In this document: positions 1 through 9,532 of the stretch, one piece after another
How the letters are laid out: the number at the start of each line of letters is the position of its first letter
Position numbering within the stretch: position 1 is the first letter of the stretch
NCBI GenBank assembly: GCA_016872115.1
Contig: VHBC01000011.1
Span: 1-64,000 of the forward strand
Origin: Sphingomonadales bacterium
GTDB lineage: Bacteria > Bacteroidota > Bacteroidia > Flavobacteriales_D > Crocinitomicaceae
DNA length: 64,000 nt
Reading direction: 5' to 3'
Made by a program: the position numbers and the translations under genes
The notes under the pieces: generated by a model
Databases searched by the model: none
What the model was told of the DNA's origin: nothing
Seen by the model: the letters and a program-made list of their open reading frames with translations, nothing else

Positions 1-1274
1 TCAACTTCACCGATGCTACTAATCGTATAGCCGACCTCTAAAAGCTTTAGCGGATTGAGGAATTCCAATTTTTCATCGAGACCATTCAAATGGAGCTGCG
101 CCAAGGTAATTTGATTTTTTGCGCTGATTATGACGCGTTCCAATATTGCCGGAACTTCCAATTCTTTGATGACTCGTACCTGATTAATTGCAGCTACGAC
201 CCCACGATTTAGAGTTAATTCTAGGATCCCTTTTTGTACAGCGATACAATCGGTGGCATGCAATTGTACGCCGTGGAGTTGTTCTTGTAAATCAGTACGG
301 TAAGCGGTTATTATATTTTGAAAATAATGGGTTAGGTATTGATTGGTATTGGTAAATTTTTCGGTAGCCAATGCAAGTTGGGTTAGCGCTTGGGTCAAAA
401 CGCGGTCCAGGCCGGTCTGTAGATCTGAACGAAAGGCGCCAACCTTCACATAAAGAAATTTGGCTACTGCAGTGGGCGTAATTTGCCGGGTATGCGCTAC
501 CATATCGGCAACCACCTCATCGGTTTCGTGACCAATTCCAGTAATGAGTGGAAGGTGCAGTTGTGCAATGGTTTTACAAATTTGATAATCATTAAAAACA
601 TTTAAGTCCATTTTACTTCCGCCACCGCGAATCAGCACAATAGCATCGGCAGCATAGGAGTCGGCCTCTTGAAGTGCGGCACAAATTTCAGTAAGCGCTT
701 TGTCGCCTTGAACACTTGTCGCAATTTCTTTAATTGTAAAATTTCTGAAAATCGGATTACCGCACATTTCGCTCAAAAAATCGCGGTAGCCAGAAGTATC
801 AGGAGAACCAACTAAAACTAGCTTTTTGACAATCAGTGGCAACTTGAGTTGTTTCTGTAAATCAAATAGCCCCTCTTTCTGTAGTTGTTCTATGGTCTGC
901 TTTTTTTTGCGCTCGATTTCACCATAAGTAAATGCAGGGTCGAGGTCATGAACAGTTAACGACAGTCCATAAATTTCATGAAATGCAACAGATACTCGGA
1001 ATAAAATGCGGTTGCCATTTTGCACTAACTGGTGGAATTCAGCTCCAAAATTAGTTTGTAATGCAAGTACTTGCGTTCGCCAAATGACTGCACGCATTTG
1101 AGCTGAATGAATGTCATTTTGGGTATCAGCAAGTTCTAAATAATAGTGCCCTGCTTTGATATTTACTTTAACCAATTCACAACTGACCCAGTAGGTGTTT
1201 TCACCGTATGAATTGTTGATGACACTTCTAATGCTTTCAACTAATTGGGTTAAGCTGTAGGTTTTTTTTGTCAT
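1..1274 (-). CDS. xseA: Exodeoxyribonuclease VII large subunit (partial, 3' end outside window)
   Basis: Catalytic large subunit of exonuclease VII, which degrades single-stranded DNA from both ends in repair and recombination. I translated about 424 codons from ATG at 1274; the frame is still open at base 1, so the C-terminus is cut by the window edge. An N-terminal OB-fold (about residues 1-115) is followed by the catalytic domain with the family signatures RGGGS..DLN.FN, GIGHETD and TPTAVA. The last visible stretch (NPLKLLEVGYTI) matches the part near the C-terminus of the family, so little is missing. The small subunit xseB often follows but would lie outside the window. The small gene upstream ends 14 nt before the start, so the two may share a transcript. 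Confidence 0.93.
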   Translation of the reverse strand, partial: MTKKTYSLTQLVESIRSVINNSYGENTYWVSCELVKVNIKAGHYYLELADTQNDIHSAQMRAVIWRTQVLALQTNFGAEFHQLVQNGNRILFRVSVAFHEIYGLSLTVHDLDPAFTYGEIERKKKQTIEQLQKEGLFDLQKQLKLPLIVKKLVLVGSPDTSGYRDFLSEMCGNPIFRNFTIKEIATSVQGDKALTEICAALQEADSYAADAIVLIRGGGSKMDLNVFNDYQICKTIAQLHLPLITGIGHETDEVVADMVAHTRQITPTAVAKFLYVKVGAFRSDLQTGLDRVLTQALTQLALATEKFTNTNQYLTHYFQNIITAYRTDLQEQLHGVQLHATDCIAVQKGILELTLNRGVVAAINQVRVIKELEVPAILERVIISAKNQITLAQLHLNGLDEKLEFLNPLKLLEVGYTISSIGEV

Positions 1275-1288
1275 TCAATTTGACACCA

Positions 1289-1732
1289 TTATTGAGCAAG
1301 TAAGGACTCTTGATGTATTTTCTTTTGGTTGTGCACACTTTTAGCAATTATATACGTGAGCGCACCTGGTGAAGCACAAACGATAGCGTACAATACGACA
1401 AAATCAGTGTCTATTAAAAATGCTGCGCCGGCTCCGCCTACCATAAGGCCGATACCAACACCCATTGCTATTTTCAAGAGCTTTAAATTTTTTGACTTTC
1501 TATTGTAATGGTGGTATTGTCCATAGGGCAAATAGAAACTAGAACTAAGATCTGCAATTGCTACCTTATAATCAATCTTATCTGTTTTGGATCTGAAAAA
1601 AAGGGTATCATCCGAGACAAAGTGCAATTTAGTATACCGATAAGCCGAACCTGACTTCAAATGAAGCGTTTTAAACTGAGCGTTCACATTTAAAAAACAA
1701 AAACAAAAGCAAAGAAAGAGCAATGATTTCAT
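1289..1732 (-). CDS. Small envelope protein of unknown function
   Basis: A 147-residue protein that I do not recognise. It starts with a signal peptide (about residues 1-19, ending NVNAQ). A mainly beta-type soluble stretch of about 65 residues follows, and then two hydrophobic, glycine-rich helices at about 85-107 and 112-131 that probably lie in the membrane. The tail is short, basic and polar. A soluble domain followed by a glycine-rich helix pair is common in Bacteroidota exported proteins of unknown role. A near-consensus promoter box ends 4 nt before the ATG. It lies just upstream of xseA and diverges from a decayed T9SS gene. Confidence 0.7.
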   Translation of the reverse strand: MKSLLFLCFCFCFLNVNAQFKTLHLKSGSAYRYTKLHFVSDDTLFFRSKTDKIDYKVAIADLSSSFYLPYGQYHHYNRKSKNLKLLKIAMGVGIGLMVGGAGAAFLIDTDFVVLYAIVCASPGALTYIIAKSVHNQKKIHQESLLAQ

Positions 1733-1736
1733 TGTG

Positions 1737-1744
1737 TAAACTTA
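1737..1744 (-). promoter_or_regulatory. Putative -7 box, near consensus
   Basis: Minus-strand TAAGTTTA differs from the Bacteroidota -7 consensus TAnnTTTG only in the last base. It ends exactly 4 nt before the ATG at 1732, the same spacing as four perfect boxes elsewhere in this window, which suggests a leaderless transcript. No clear TTG -33 element is seen. Confidence 0.4.
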
Positions 1745-1785
1745 ATAGAATATTCCTTAATTTCCGACATACTAAACCATTTGCA

Positions 1786-2350
1786 ATGAAATTTATTGTA
1801 GCCCTTTTTTTAAGTTTGAGCCTTTCTGTATTTGCTCAAATTCCGAGCTACGTTCTGGTGGCTGGCCTTCTACAACGCTGGTGCCACGATACTCTACAAA
1901 GATAATATTGCAGTAGCCACAAGAACCTTCAACCATACTGGCGTAACAAGCGCAACGTTACCACTCTATATCGGACGCGGCGTGAGTGGAAATTATTTCA
2001 ATGGTAAAATTGACGATGTCGGGATTTGGAACCGTTGTTTAACGGCTTGTGAAATCAATGACCTTTTCACCGCGAGCAATACACTAACCACACTTAGTGC
2101 TGGGCCAGATTTATATGCCTGCAATGGTGGTGCTGTTACGCTTAACGGAACGGGCGCACAAACTTATTTTTATTGATTTTATCTAGAACAAATTGGTCAT
2201 TGTATGGTCATGTACTTTGCATTCGGAAGAAAAATCTTCGAGGCAATCATCTCCAAAAAAGAAATGCAATTTAATTTACAAGAACTGACAAACGGAATGT
2301 ATCTCTTGAAAATTGGTTCTCAGACAAAACGTTTGGAGGTTTTGAGGTAA
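1786..2350 (+). pseudogene. Decayed LamG-domain protein with T9SS sorting domain
   Basis: Remnant of a secreted LamG (laminin G/concanavalin-like) protein. ATG 1786 opens an intact signal peptide ending FAQIPSYV, the start usual for LamG/T9SS proteins in this lineage. The reading frame is then lost near 1850: the second half of a LamG domain (YNAGATILYKDNIAVA ... GKIDDVGIWNR) continues in another frame, so the first half of the domain is deleted. That frame runs through a Cys-containing repeat (SAGPDLYACNGGAVTL) to a TGA at 2174. Beyond the stop, in the same frame, sits a recognisable T9SS C-terminal domain (FGRKIFE ... LQELTNGMYLLKIG) ending at TAA 2348-2350. One frameshift or deletion, one stop and probable further loss make it non-functional as a whole. 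Confidence 0.8.
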
Positions 2351-3139
2351 TCAACGCTTTGCATCCATTTTATTTCTCAAATTGGTATAGCCAACAATAT
2401 GTAGCCGAACGGTGCCAACAGGCAGTTTTGCCTTTACCAAAACCGGTAGTTTGTTGTCATCGGCTGTCACCCAAAATACCACGTCTTCCTCATCTTTGAA
2501 ATAACGGCCGGTTTGCACTAACGGCACAAATTTATGGCACTTAAACTTTCCTTTATCGGTTGTTATAACTTGGTCACCAAGGTATTTAATTTTCAACTGA
2601 AAAATTTCATTGTCCATGAATACAGGGAAACTAAAGGTCTTGCCTTTAGATGCGCCTTTAAATTGAAGTGTGCGTGCAAAATAAAATGCGGAAATCATGT
2701 CTTGAGTTCCCATCGGGATTTGAAAAGTTTTTCCCTTGTTGGTTACAACGGTTTCATTTTGATGATGAAATGTGTAATCCTGACTGATTTTATAACCGCC
2801 TTCATCGACGCGTCTTTTAAAAAACCAAGGCATAATGCTGCGCTGATCTAAATAGGTTTCATAGGTATCGTCTACCTTAAAAACGTGGTCAAAGGAATTG
2901 ATGGAATAACCTTTCCCAATAGCATGATACAAAGGCCTTCCGTGACCTTTTCGGTCCGTCCATTTGAGGTAAAGCGTAACCTCTCCGGCATCAATGATGC
3001 CGTAACTCAAGCGGTAGCGTAATTTTTCTCCGATGCCAAAAGCATCGTTTTCAACTACCGGAAATGATTCTTTGGAAGAACTGCTTAATAGCACAAGGAG
3101 CATACCAAGGGCTAAAAATCGGGGGTAAAAACGCTTCAT
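2351..3139 (-). CDS. DUF3108 domain-containing protein
   Basis: A 262-residue protein with an N-terminal export signal (about residues 1-22). The rest matches the DUF3108 family: an early GEKLRYRLSYG.IDAGEV motif, a central D.YETYLD segment where the family reads its ligand-like fold, and a late FWVT.DDNKLPV.V.. motif. DUF3108 proteins are predicted periplasmic or outer-membrane-facing beta-rich proteins of unknown function. The gene is the last of the minus-strand run and lies 41 nt after tyrS. Its stop codon directly abuts the decayed LamG gene with no intergenic base. Confidence 0.8.
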   Translation of the reverse strand: MKRFYPRFLALGMLLVLLSSSSKESFPVVENDAFGIGEKLRYRLSYGIIDAGEVTLYLKWTDRKGHGRPLYHAIGKGYSINSFDHVFKVDDTYETYLDQRSIMPWFFKRRVDEGGYKISQDYTFHHQNETVVTNKGKTFQIPMGTQDMISAFYFARTLQFKGASKGKTFSFPVFMDNEIFQLKIKYLGDQVITTDKGKFKCHKFVPLVQTGRYFKDEEDVVFWVTADDNKLPVLVKAKLPVGTVRLHIVGYTNLRNKMDAKR

Positions 3140-3180
3140 AGTGATTGGTTTGGGAGCTCCAGGACAAAGTTTGTGCCAAA

Positions 3181-4464
3181 TTAGGCCTCAACTAATAAAA
3201 TGTAATTGTTTTTCTTGCCCTTGCCAAGAAGTGCGTAGCGGCCATTGATGAGGTGTGCTGGGGTTAGAACGAAGTCCTCGCCGACTTTTTCTTTGTTGAC
3301 TGAAATGGCGTTTGCTTTGAGTTCGCGGCGGGCCTCACCGTTAGAACTTAAGAAGCCAGTTTTAGCAGCCAATGCCTCCACAATGGAAAGACCATTGGCA
3401 AAATCTTCTTTAGAAATTGTGGCTTGTGGTACGCCTTCAAATACGGCAAAAAAATCTTTTTCAGAAAGCGAGCGAAGGTCGTCAGCTGTAGATTTTCCAA
3501 ATAAAATATTGCTTGCAGCAATAGCTGTTTGGAGCGCTTCAGGGCCGTGTACACGCGTGGTGATATCCTCGGCAATTGCTTTTTGTAAGACGCGCAAATG
3601 AGGTGCCTCGGCGTGCTGAGATTCTAAATTTTCGATTTCATCCTTGCTGCGAAGGGTAAAAATCCGAATATAGTTAGCGGCGTCAGCATCTGAAGCATTC
3701 AGCCAAAACTGATAAAATGCGTAAGGGCTTGTTTTTTCTGGATCGAGCCAAACAGAACCACTCTCGGTTTTACCGAATTTAGTACCGTCGGCTTTTTTGA
3801 TGAGTGGTGTCGTAACTGCATAGGCTTCGCCACCAGATTTGCGTCGAATGAGCTCCGTACCCGTAACAATATTACCCCATTGGTCTGAACCGCCCAGCTG
3901 AAGAATGCAGTTGTGGTGCTGATTGAGGTAATAGAAATCGTAGCCTTGAACTAATTGGTATGAGAACTCTGTAAAAGACATGCCGGTTTCCAAGCGCTTC
4001 TTGACAGAATCTTTGGCCATCATGTAATTCACAGAAATGTGCTTACCTACATCTCGGATGAAATCCAAAAACGACATGTTTTTGAACCAATCATAATTGT
4101 TGACCATTTCTGCGGCGTTGTCTCCGCAATTGAAATCGAGGAATGCCTCTAGTTGCTTGCGCACACAAGCCACATTGTGATTTAAGGTCTCAGCGTCGAG
4201 CAAATTGCGCTCTTGGCTCTTGCCTGATGGGTCACCAACCATTCCGGTAGCACCACCAACTAGCGCATACGGTTTGTGGCCGGCTCGCTGAAAATGAACA
4301 AGCGTCATAATTTGAACCAAATGTCCTACATGTAGCGAGTCTGCCGTTGGGTCGAAGCCAATATAACCAGCGGAAACTTTTTTAAGAAGTGCTTCTTCGG
4401 TTCCGGGCATGATGTCGTGTATCATGCCGCGCCATTGGAGTTCTGCTATAAAGTTGCTGGGCAT
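3181..4464 (-). CDS. tyrS: Tyrosine--tRNA ligase
   Basis: Class I aminoacyl-tRNA synthetase that charges tRNA-Tyr in the cytoplasm. At 427 residues it has normal bacterial length. The HIGH-type motif is H45VGH48, the KMSKS-type loop is K229FGKT233, and the tyrosine-binding GGSDQWGN lies at 191-198. A C-terminal S4 RNA-binding domain covers about 365-427 ([13 protein letters not shown]). The ATG lies 1 nt after the gldA stop, so the two genes are probably translated from one message. Confidence 0.97.
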   Translation of the reverse strand: MPSNFIAELQWRGMIHDIMPGTEEALLKKVSAGYIGFDPTADSLHVGHLVQIMTLVHFQRAGHKPYALVGGATGMVGDPSGKSQERNLLDAETLNHNVACVRKQLEAFLDFNCGDNAAEMVNNYDWFKNMSFLDFIRDVGKHISVNYMMAKDSVKKRLETGMSFTEFSYQLVQGYDFYYLNQHHNCILQLGGSDQWGNIVTGTELIRRKSGGEAYAVTTPLIKKADGTKFGKTESGSVWLDPEKTSPYAFYQFWLNASDADAANYIRIFTLRSKDEIENLESQHAEAPHLRVLQKAIAEDITTRVHGPEALQTAIAASNILFGKSTADDLRSLSEKDFFAVFEGVPQATISKEDFANGLSIVEALAAKTGFLSSNGEARRELKANAISVNKEKVGEDFVLTPAHLINGRYALLGKGKKNNYILLVEA

Positions 4465-4465
4465 T

Positions 4466-5365
4466 TTATTTGGTTAATTCTTTAAATACTTCTTCTAATG
4501 ATTTTTGATCCACGCGCAACGTAAGGATCAGCCAATTTTCTTTTTGTGCGTATTGTGCAACGGCTTTTCTGAGATCTTCTAGTGTAACGGACTCGATAAG
4601 CCAGCCATTTTCAAGGGCCTCTACTTTACTTACTCCTGGGATTTTAGCAAGTTGGGCCTTTGAGACTTTCGCATCAAATTCTATATAGACGGTTTGGTGC
4701 TCGGGCTCTTGTTGGAGCGATTTGGCGTTGTCGTCGGCAACGATTTGGCCTTTGGATATAATGATAACGCGGTCACAGATAGCCTCGACTTCTTGCATAA
4801 TGTGCGTAGATAAGATCACAGTCTTTTCTTTGCCGATACTTCTAATGAGTTCTCGGATTTCTACTAACTGATTGGGATCTAGACCAGTGGTGGGCTCGTC
4901 TAAAATCAAAACCTCTGGGTCGTGGATGATGGCCTGAGCCAAACCGACACGCTGGCGATAACCTTTTGAAAGTGCGCCGATTTTTTTGTGCTGTTCTACG
5001 TCTAGACCTACTGCGGTAATCATTTCGGCAACACGCGCCTTTAAATTTTTGATTTTGTAAATGCGCCCGACAAACTCGAGGTATTCACGGACATACATAT
5101 CGGTATATAGCGGATTGTTTTCAGGTAAATAGCCAATAAGACGGCGGGTTTCTAGTTTATCGATATCTACTTTAATCCCACAGATTTCGACTTCTCCTTC
5201 ACTTGCCGGCATGAAACCGGTCATAATTTTCATGGTGGTCGATTTTCCCGCACCATTTGGCCCTAAAAAAGCAACGATTTCACCTTTTTTGACCGAAAAA
5301 CTGACATCGCGGACCGCTGCTTGCTCGCCGTAGTATTTATATAGATTTTTAACTTCTATGGACAT
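4466..5365 (-). CDS. gldA: ABC transporter ATPase, gliding-motility type GldA
   Basis: ATP-binding subunit of the GldA-GldF-GldG ABC transporter, which is needed for gliding in Flavobacterium. The 299-residue length fits GldA. The Walker A motif is G35PNGAGKST43, the signature region reads [15 protein letters not shown], Walker B is [12 protein letters not shown], and the H-loop is [11 protein letters not shown]. The roughly 80-residue C-terminal extension is typical of the GldA subfamily of ABC-2 ATPases. The permease genes gldF and gldG are not in the window. Gliding cannot be concluded from this gene alone, since many non-gliding Bacteroidota carry homologues. Confidence 0.8.
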   Translation of the reverse strand: MSIEVKNLYKYYGEQAAVRDVSFSVKKGEIVAFLGPNGAGKSTTMKIMTGFMPASEGEVEICGIKVDIDKLETRRLIGYLPENNPLYTDMYVREYLEFVGRIYKIKNLKARVAEMITAVGLDVEQHKKIGALSKGYRQRVGLAQAIIHDPEVLILDEPTTGLDPNQLVEIRELIRSIGKEKTVILSTHIMQEVEAICDRVIIISKGQIVADDNAKSLQQEPEHQTVYIEFDAKVSKAQLAKIPGVSKVEALENGWLIESVTLEDLRKAVAQYAQKENWLILTLRVDQKSLEEVFKELTK

Positions 5366-5400
5366 GGTATGCGAAGTTACTCAATTTTTCAGAGAAACGT

Positions 5401-6831
5401 TTATTGGGCAACCCTTCGGGAGTAGAAGGCAAAGAAAAACGCAAAAATAGTAAGGCCCATTTGTGTTTCTAAACCATCTTCAATTAAAAGTGAAAGTAAT
5501 ATACTTAAGCCAATGATAAAACCTTGCAATTGCTTGTACTGCAGTTGCTGCTTGATAAAAAGCAGCATGATCCAACTAAAGAGAAGTAAACCCAAAATGC
5601 CTAAGTTGAGCCACGTAGTGAGGTAATAATTGTGTGGGCGCAAGCGGCGATCAGGTCTTAATTGCGATGCGCGTTGTTCATAGCGATCTAACATCTCTTG
5701 TTCGAGATCGCCAATGCCTACACCCAAAAACCAGTAATCGGCTATTAACGATGTTGCATTCTTCCAATACTCTAGACGTTCTAATAAAGAATGATCATTG
5801 GGGTTGTTGCTGTGATGCAATTGGTACCGTAAACCAAAAAGTCGAGCTGGTAAGCCGCCCTGTGCCTCCCTGACATCAGCAAAACCTAGCTCTACAAAAT
5901 GGATCTCTTGTTTTGATAGTTGCGCTACGCCGCTCGCTGCTGCACAACCATTTTTACTCATGACAAAGCGCTGTAGCGTTGTTGAAAGATCCTGGCCGCG
6001 TAAATCCTGACCTTCAAAAGGAAGTTCTGAACGAAGCTCCCAAGCTTTCTTCATGGTGCTTTCATTGGGCGGGCATGTTTCCCGAGGCGCTATAGGTTGG
6101 GCTAAATAATAAATCAAAGCGCAAACCAGCAAAACGGTCAACGACCCAATGCCAATTAGCCAGCCAATTTTTCTTTTTTGTGTAAGGACATGAAATATAT
6201 GACTCGATAAAACCACCACAACCGTAAGAACACCTGACAGCGCTTGGCTATCAAAAGTGTAGTAGAAAAACCAAAGAGCAAGCAAGCCGTACCATGGGTT
6301 TTTGCGCATTCGAAACAAAGCCAATGACAATCCAAAACCTATGAGGATTCCATAACGGATATGGGAGCCAAATAAAGACATTTCTCGGATATCAATGAGC
6401 TGCAGTTCTTTGGCAAAAAAATGAAAAGAAACGTTGTTCACAAATGAACTCAAGAGAAGTGCACCGAGAAAGAAACTCCACAAACCTTCTATTTTGTTGT
6501 GCACAGGTAAAGGTCTAGCAGCAATAATAACTGGTATCAACAATAAACTGGTTAGCCTTCGGAGTTGGTCAAAGCCCTCGGACCAATTATCGGTCCAAAA
6601 TAAACTGAGCCAAAAGCCCCCGTAAAACAATAGAAGCAAATGGACTAAACGGTTTTCAGCCAAACGCCTGTAATACGATTTGAAATCAGCTTCGAGTATA
6701 AGATTGAGGCTGCCAAAAAGCAAACCCATGGACATCAAAAATTTGCTGCAAACCATGCCCACCACAAAAAGCAATAGGGTAAAGTAATGAAGCCTTACAT
6801 GGGCTTTGGGTCCGAACCAGCGTTGCAACAT
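5401..6831 (-). CDS. O-antigen ligase/polymerase-like membrane protein (Wzy_C)
   Basis: Polytopic membrane protein of 476 residues with about ten to twelve predicted helices. A large periplasmic loop (about residues 235-385) ends in the conserved RPHNYYLTTWLNLGILG motif of the Wzy_C/WaaL superfamily, where Arg and His act in glycan transfer. Members join O-antigen or other lipid-linked glycans to acceptors, or polymerise them; the substrate here cannot be read from sequence. The gene lies 13 nt after the S41 protease and 35 nt before gldA, in a run of envelope-related genes. Confidence 0.78.
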   Translation of the reverse strand: MLQRWFGPKAHVRLHYFTLLLFVVGMVCSKFLMSMGLLFGSLNLILEADFKSYYRRLAENRLVHLLLLFYGGFWLSLFWTDNWSEGFDQLRRLTSLLLIPVIIAARPLPVHNKIEGLWSFFLGALLLSSFVNNVSFHFFAKELQLIDIREMSLFGSHIRYGILIGFGLSLALFRMRKNPWYGLLALWFFYYTFDSQALSGVLTVVVVLSSHIFHVLTQKRKIGWLIGIGSLTVLLVCALIYYLAQPIAPRETCPPNESTMKKAWELRSELPFEGQDLRGQDLSTTLQRFVMSKNGCAAASGVAQLSKQEIHFVELGFADVREAQGGLPARLFGLRYQLHHSNNPNDHSLLERLEYWKNATSLIADYWFLGVGIGDLEQEMLDRYEQRASQLRPDRRLRPHNYYLTTWLNLGILGLLLFSWIMLLFIKQQLQYKQLQGFIIGLSILLSLLIEDGLETQMGLTIFAFFFAFYSRRVAQ

Positions 6832-6844
6832 AGTTGAGTAACGC

Positions 6845-8485
6845 TTATTTTTTCAAAATAGTATTGTACTGACTTACATTTTGCAAGACTTCAACGCCTT
6901 TTTGAACTACCGGATCGGCATTTAGTTGTTGTTTGGAGCGCCCTTCTTGGTAGTAATAACGAGAAATAATCTCGTCTTCAAGGAGTTCCGAAATTTCCTG
7001 CTTGAATTTATCGAGGTCTCGTTCTTTGGATGGCGTTACTTTTTCGAGCATTTGGTCGTATTGAGCAGATATATCTTGAAAATAGCCTTCTTTTTCGGCT
7101 GTTTCTTTCATTTTTCGCAAAGCCTCTTCTGAGGCCGTGGTGTAGTCAAAGTTGGTTTGGGCCATCACATATGACTTAAATTTTGCGTATTCGGCTGGGC
7201 TCAAATGAAAACTACCTGCAGCGGCAATACTTGGATTTGCCGCTGCATATTGGGTGGCATAATTGAAAATATGATTTTTTACCAATAACATGGCAGAAAG
7301 GCGGCTAAGATCTTCGTAGGCAACTTCAATATCGGGTTCTATACCGCGGCCATCAATAACAGGGCGGCCGTTTTTGGTTTGGAAGGTCTTGAGTAATGAA
7401 TCGGCTACCTCTTTTGGTTTTTCGCCATTTTCTTTGTCGTAATATTCTAAACGCTGTACGCAACGACCCGAAGGCGTGTAGTATTTGGCAATGGTGATTT
7501 TAATCTTTGAGCCGTATTTTAAGTCATAAGTGCGTTGAACCAATCCTTTACCAAAACTGGTTTCGCCTAAAATAACTGCTCTGTCTAAATCTTGTAAACT
7601 GCCGGCTAAAATCTCAGAGGCCGACGCAGAGCCACCGTCTATGAGCACCACCAACGGCATATTGGGCGCAAATGGTTCGTCTAGGGTTTTGTACGTGCGG
7701 TTCTCTTCAGGAACACGGCCTTTAGTTATGACAACTACTTCGTTTTTGGGCACAAAAAAGTTAACGATTTTAACTGCTTCTATCAACAATCCACCACCAT
7801 TGCCACGTAAATCGAGTACCAATTCTTGCATGCCCTGGGCCTGCAACTTTTCAATGGCACTTTTTACATCGGCAGCCGCGGTTTGTGTAAATGAATTGAG
7901 CTTGACATAACCTACTTTGTTCTGAAGCATTCCAAAATAAGGCACGTCTGGCAATTTAATCTCATCACGGGTGATCTTGAAGCTTTTCTTGCCCTCCCCC
8001 TCTCTTTCAATAACCAGATCAAAAGCAGTTCCTTTTGGGCCTTTAAGCGCGTCGGAGACTTCTTCTGTGGATTTTTTTGCCATGCTTTTGCCGTCAATGC
8101 TAATGATCTTGTCTCCCGCTTTGAGGCCCGCAACCTGTGCTGGTTTACCTTCGTAGGGCTCGGCAATAAAGCTGTAATCGCCCATTTTACGAATCAAAGC
8201 ACCAATGCCGCCATATTGTCCGGTTGTCATGAGGCGGTAATCTTCGATATTTGATTCATGGTAATATACCGTGTATGGATCGAGCTCTTTGAGCATGGCA
8301 TCTATACCAGTCTTTGCGAGTTGACCGTTTTTGGTTTCGTCCACAAAGTACAATTCAAGATGCTCGTAAATTTGATCCATGATTTCAAGACTTTTGAGCG
8401 TTTCAAAAGAATTGTTTTGGGCAAATCCAAAATGGAGACTAAATAAAAAAGTTAGAAAAATACTAAGCTGTTTGAAGTGTTTCAT
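6845..8485 (-). CDS. S41 family C-terminal processing peptidase
   Basis: Exported serine protease of the CtpA/Prc family, 546 residues. A signal peptide (residues 1-22, ending FGFAQ) is followed by a helical N-terminal region and a PDZ domain at about 80-170 (IAEPYEGKPAQVAGLKAGDKI). The S41 catalytic core has the GGSASASE serine motif at 284-291 and the lysine of SFGKGLV at about 313. A helical C-terminal extension of about 150 residues follows. The ATG overlaps the rnpA stop by 4 nt (ATGA), which implies translational coupling. Homologues cut periplasmic or cell-wall enzymes and exported proteins; the substrate here is unknown. Confidence 0.92.
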   Translation of the reverse strand: MKHFKQLSIFLTFLFSLHFGFAQNNSFETLKSLEIMDQIYEHLELYFVDETKNGQLAKTGIDAMLKELDPYTVYYHESNIEDYRLMTTGQYGGIGALIRKMGDYSFIAEPYEGKPAQVAGLKAGDKIISIDGKSMAKKSTEEVSDALKGPKGTAFDLVIEREGEGKKSFKITRDEIKLPDVPYFGMLQNKVGYVKLNSFTQTAAADVKSAIEKLQAQGMQELVLDLRGNGGGLLIEAVKIVNFFVPKNEVVVITKGRVPEENRTYKTLDEPFAPNMPLVVLIDGGSASASEILAGSLQDLDRAVILGETSFGKGLVQRTYDLKYGSKIKITIAKYYTPSGRCVQRLEYYDKENGEKPKEVADSLLKTFQTKNGRPVIDGRGIEPDIEVAYEDLSRLSAMLLVKNHIFNYATQYAAANPSIAAAGSFHLSPAEYAKFKSYVMAQTNFDYTTASEEALRKMKETAEKEGYFQDISAQYDQMLEKVTPSKERDLDKFKQEISELLEDEIISRYYYQEGRSKQQLNADPVVQKGVEVLQNVSQYNTILKK

Positions 8486-8895
8486 GGGTTAATTTCTTTT
8501 ATCAAGAGGTCTAGTGCCTTACGCAACTTTTGTTCCAAAATTTGATACGTCGGACGTTCATCGGCAAGAAAAGTTAACGAAAATAGTAGTTTTTTATTTT
8601 GCTGTGTCAAGGCATTGAGCAGCGTTAATTTGTTTTTACGCAATACCTCACGCATGATGCGCTTGATGTAATTGCGGTCATGGGCATGCTTGAAGCGGCG
8701 TTTGGGAGCGGAAAACAGTACTTGAAATAAAACTTCATCGGGAGCATTGGTTTTTTCTTCCAAGAGGTAGCAAATACGCAACGGAAATACTTTGATTAAT
8801 TTCCCATTGGCATAGAGCTCCTCGATTTTTTTCAGGCTACACAGTTTATATGCCTTAGGTAAAGTTTGGTCGGTATGTAATAGCGCTTTACTCAA
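8482..8895 (-). CDS. rnpA: Ribonuclease P protein component
   Basis: Protein subunit of RNase P, which supports the RNA subunit in 5' maturation of tRNAs. The conserved region begins QTLPKAYKLCSLKKIEELYANGK, and the RNR signature appears as RFKHAHDRNYIKRIMRE. I choose TTG at 8895 as the start, giving 137 residues. The only in-frame ATG upstream (8985) would overlap the preceding gene by 98 nt and add an unconserved tail, and no ATG lies between. With TTG the overlap is 8 nt. The usual partner rpmH is absent; rnpA sits inside an envelope-gene run instead. Confidence 0.85.
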   Translation of the reverse strand: MSKALLHTDQTLPKAYKLCSLKKIEELYANGKLIKVFPLRICYLLEEKTNAPDEVLFQVLFSAPKRRFKHAHDRNYIKRIMREVLRKNKLTLLNALTQQNKKLLFSLTFLADERPTYQILEQKLRKALDLLIKEINP

Positions 8896-9532
8896 GGTGT
8901 TGGTCGGAAACTTCTTCGTAATCGGTAAATTGATCGGGGTCTTGCGGTGTGCTATTTTGTTGAGGCGGTTTTGGCCTGAAAGCATTTAGCAGTCGAACAA
9001 AAACGCCAATGACAAAGAAAAAACCCAATACTTGAAAAATAAATCCAAGCAAAAAAGCTTTTTCTAAGCTCAGGATATTCTTTTCGAACCATTGTAATAA
9101 AGCGATTTCTGTCAAGTGCGGATTAAAATACAACAAGACAAAAACCAGTGCAGCAAAGAGCAATAAAGACAGCTCTAATTTCACTGAATAGGGCCGCTGC
9201 TGCATGGGCATCTGAAATCTGGCAAAGAGCTGAAGTTGTTCTTGTTGTTTTTGAAAACGACCTAGTAAATAGAGCATGAGTATCAGGCCACCAGGAACTA
9301 ATTTCTGCCAATCTAAAACGTAGGTTGGTTGGATAGGCGCAAAATCAAGGCAATAAGTAAAAGTTATGCCGACAAGCAGCGCATATTTCATCGCTTTGAT
9401 TAGATAGAATTCTGCCAAAAAGGGAGGGCGCATTCCGGTCAACATTTTATGGAGTAACTCTAAGAAAAACCAAATAAAATTAAAAATGGCGAAACGAACA
9501 CCTAACTTAAACAGCAGCGAAAGAAGAATCAT
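8888..9532 (-). CDS. Membrane protein of unknown function
   Basis: A 214-residue protein with about five hydrophobic helices (about residues 5-27, 45-62, 77-92, 120-137 and 155-180). Its polar, acidic, Pro/Gln-rich cytoplasmic tail ends EEVSDQHLE. I do not recognise the family. Its ATG overlaps the stop of the GH25 gene by 4 nt (ATGA) and its stop overlaps the rnpA start by 8 nt, so it lies in the middle of a tightly coupled operon. A link to cell-wall metabolism is only an inference from the neighbouring lysozyme. Confidence 0.7.
   Translation of the reverse strand: MILLSLLFKLGVRFAIFNFIWFFLELLHKMLTGMRPPFLAEFYLIKAMKYALLVGITFTYCLDFAPIQPTYVLDWQKLVPGGLILMLYLLGRFQKQQEQLQLFARFQMPMQQRPYSVKLELSLLLFAALVFVLLYFNPHLTEIALLQWFEKNILSLEKAFLLGFIFQVLGFFFVIGVFVRLLNAFRPKPPQQNSTPQDPDQFTDYEEVSDQHLE

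Noticed and set aside
8896-8985. ATG 8985 as the start of rnpA
   Set aside because: It would give a 98-nt overlap with the upstream gene and a tail unlike the family; TTG 8895 is preferred.
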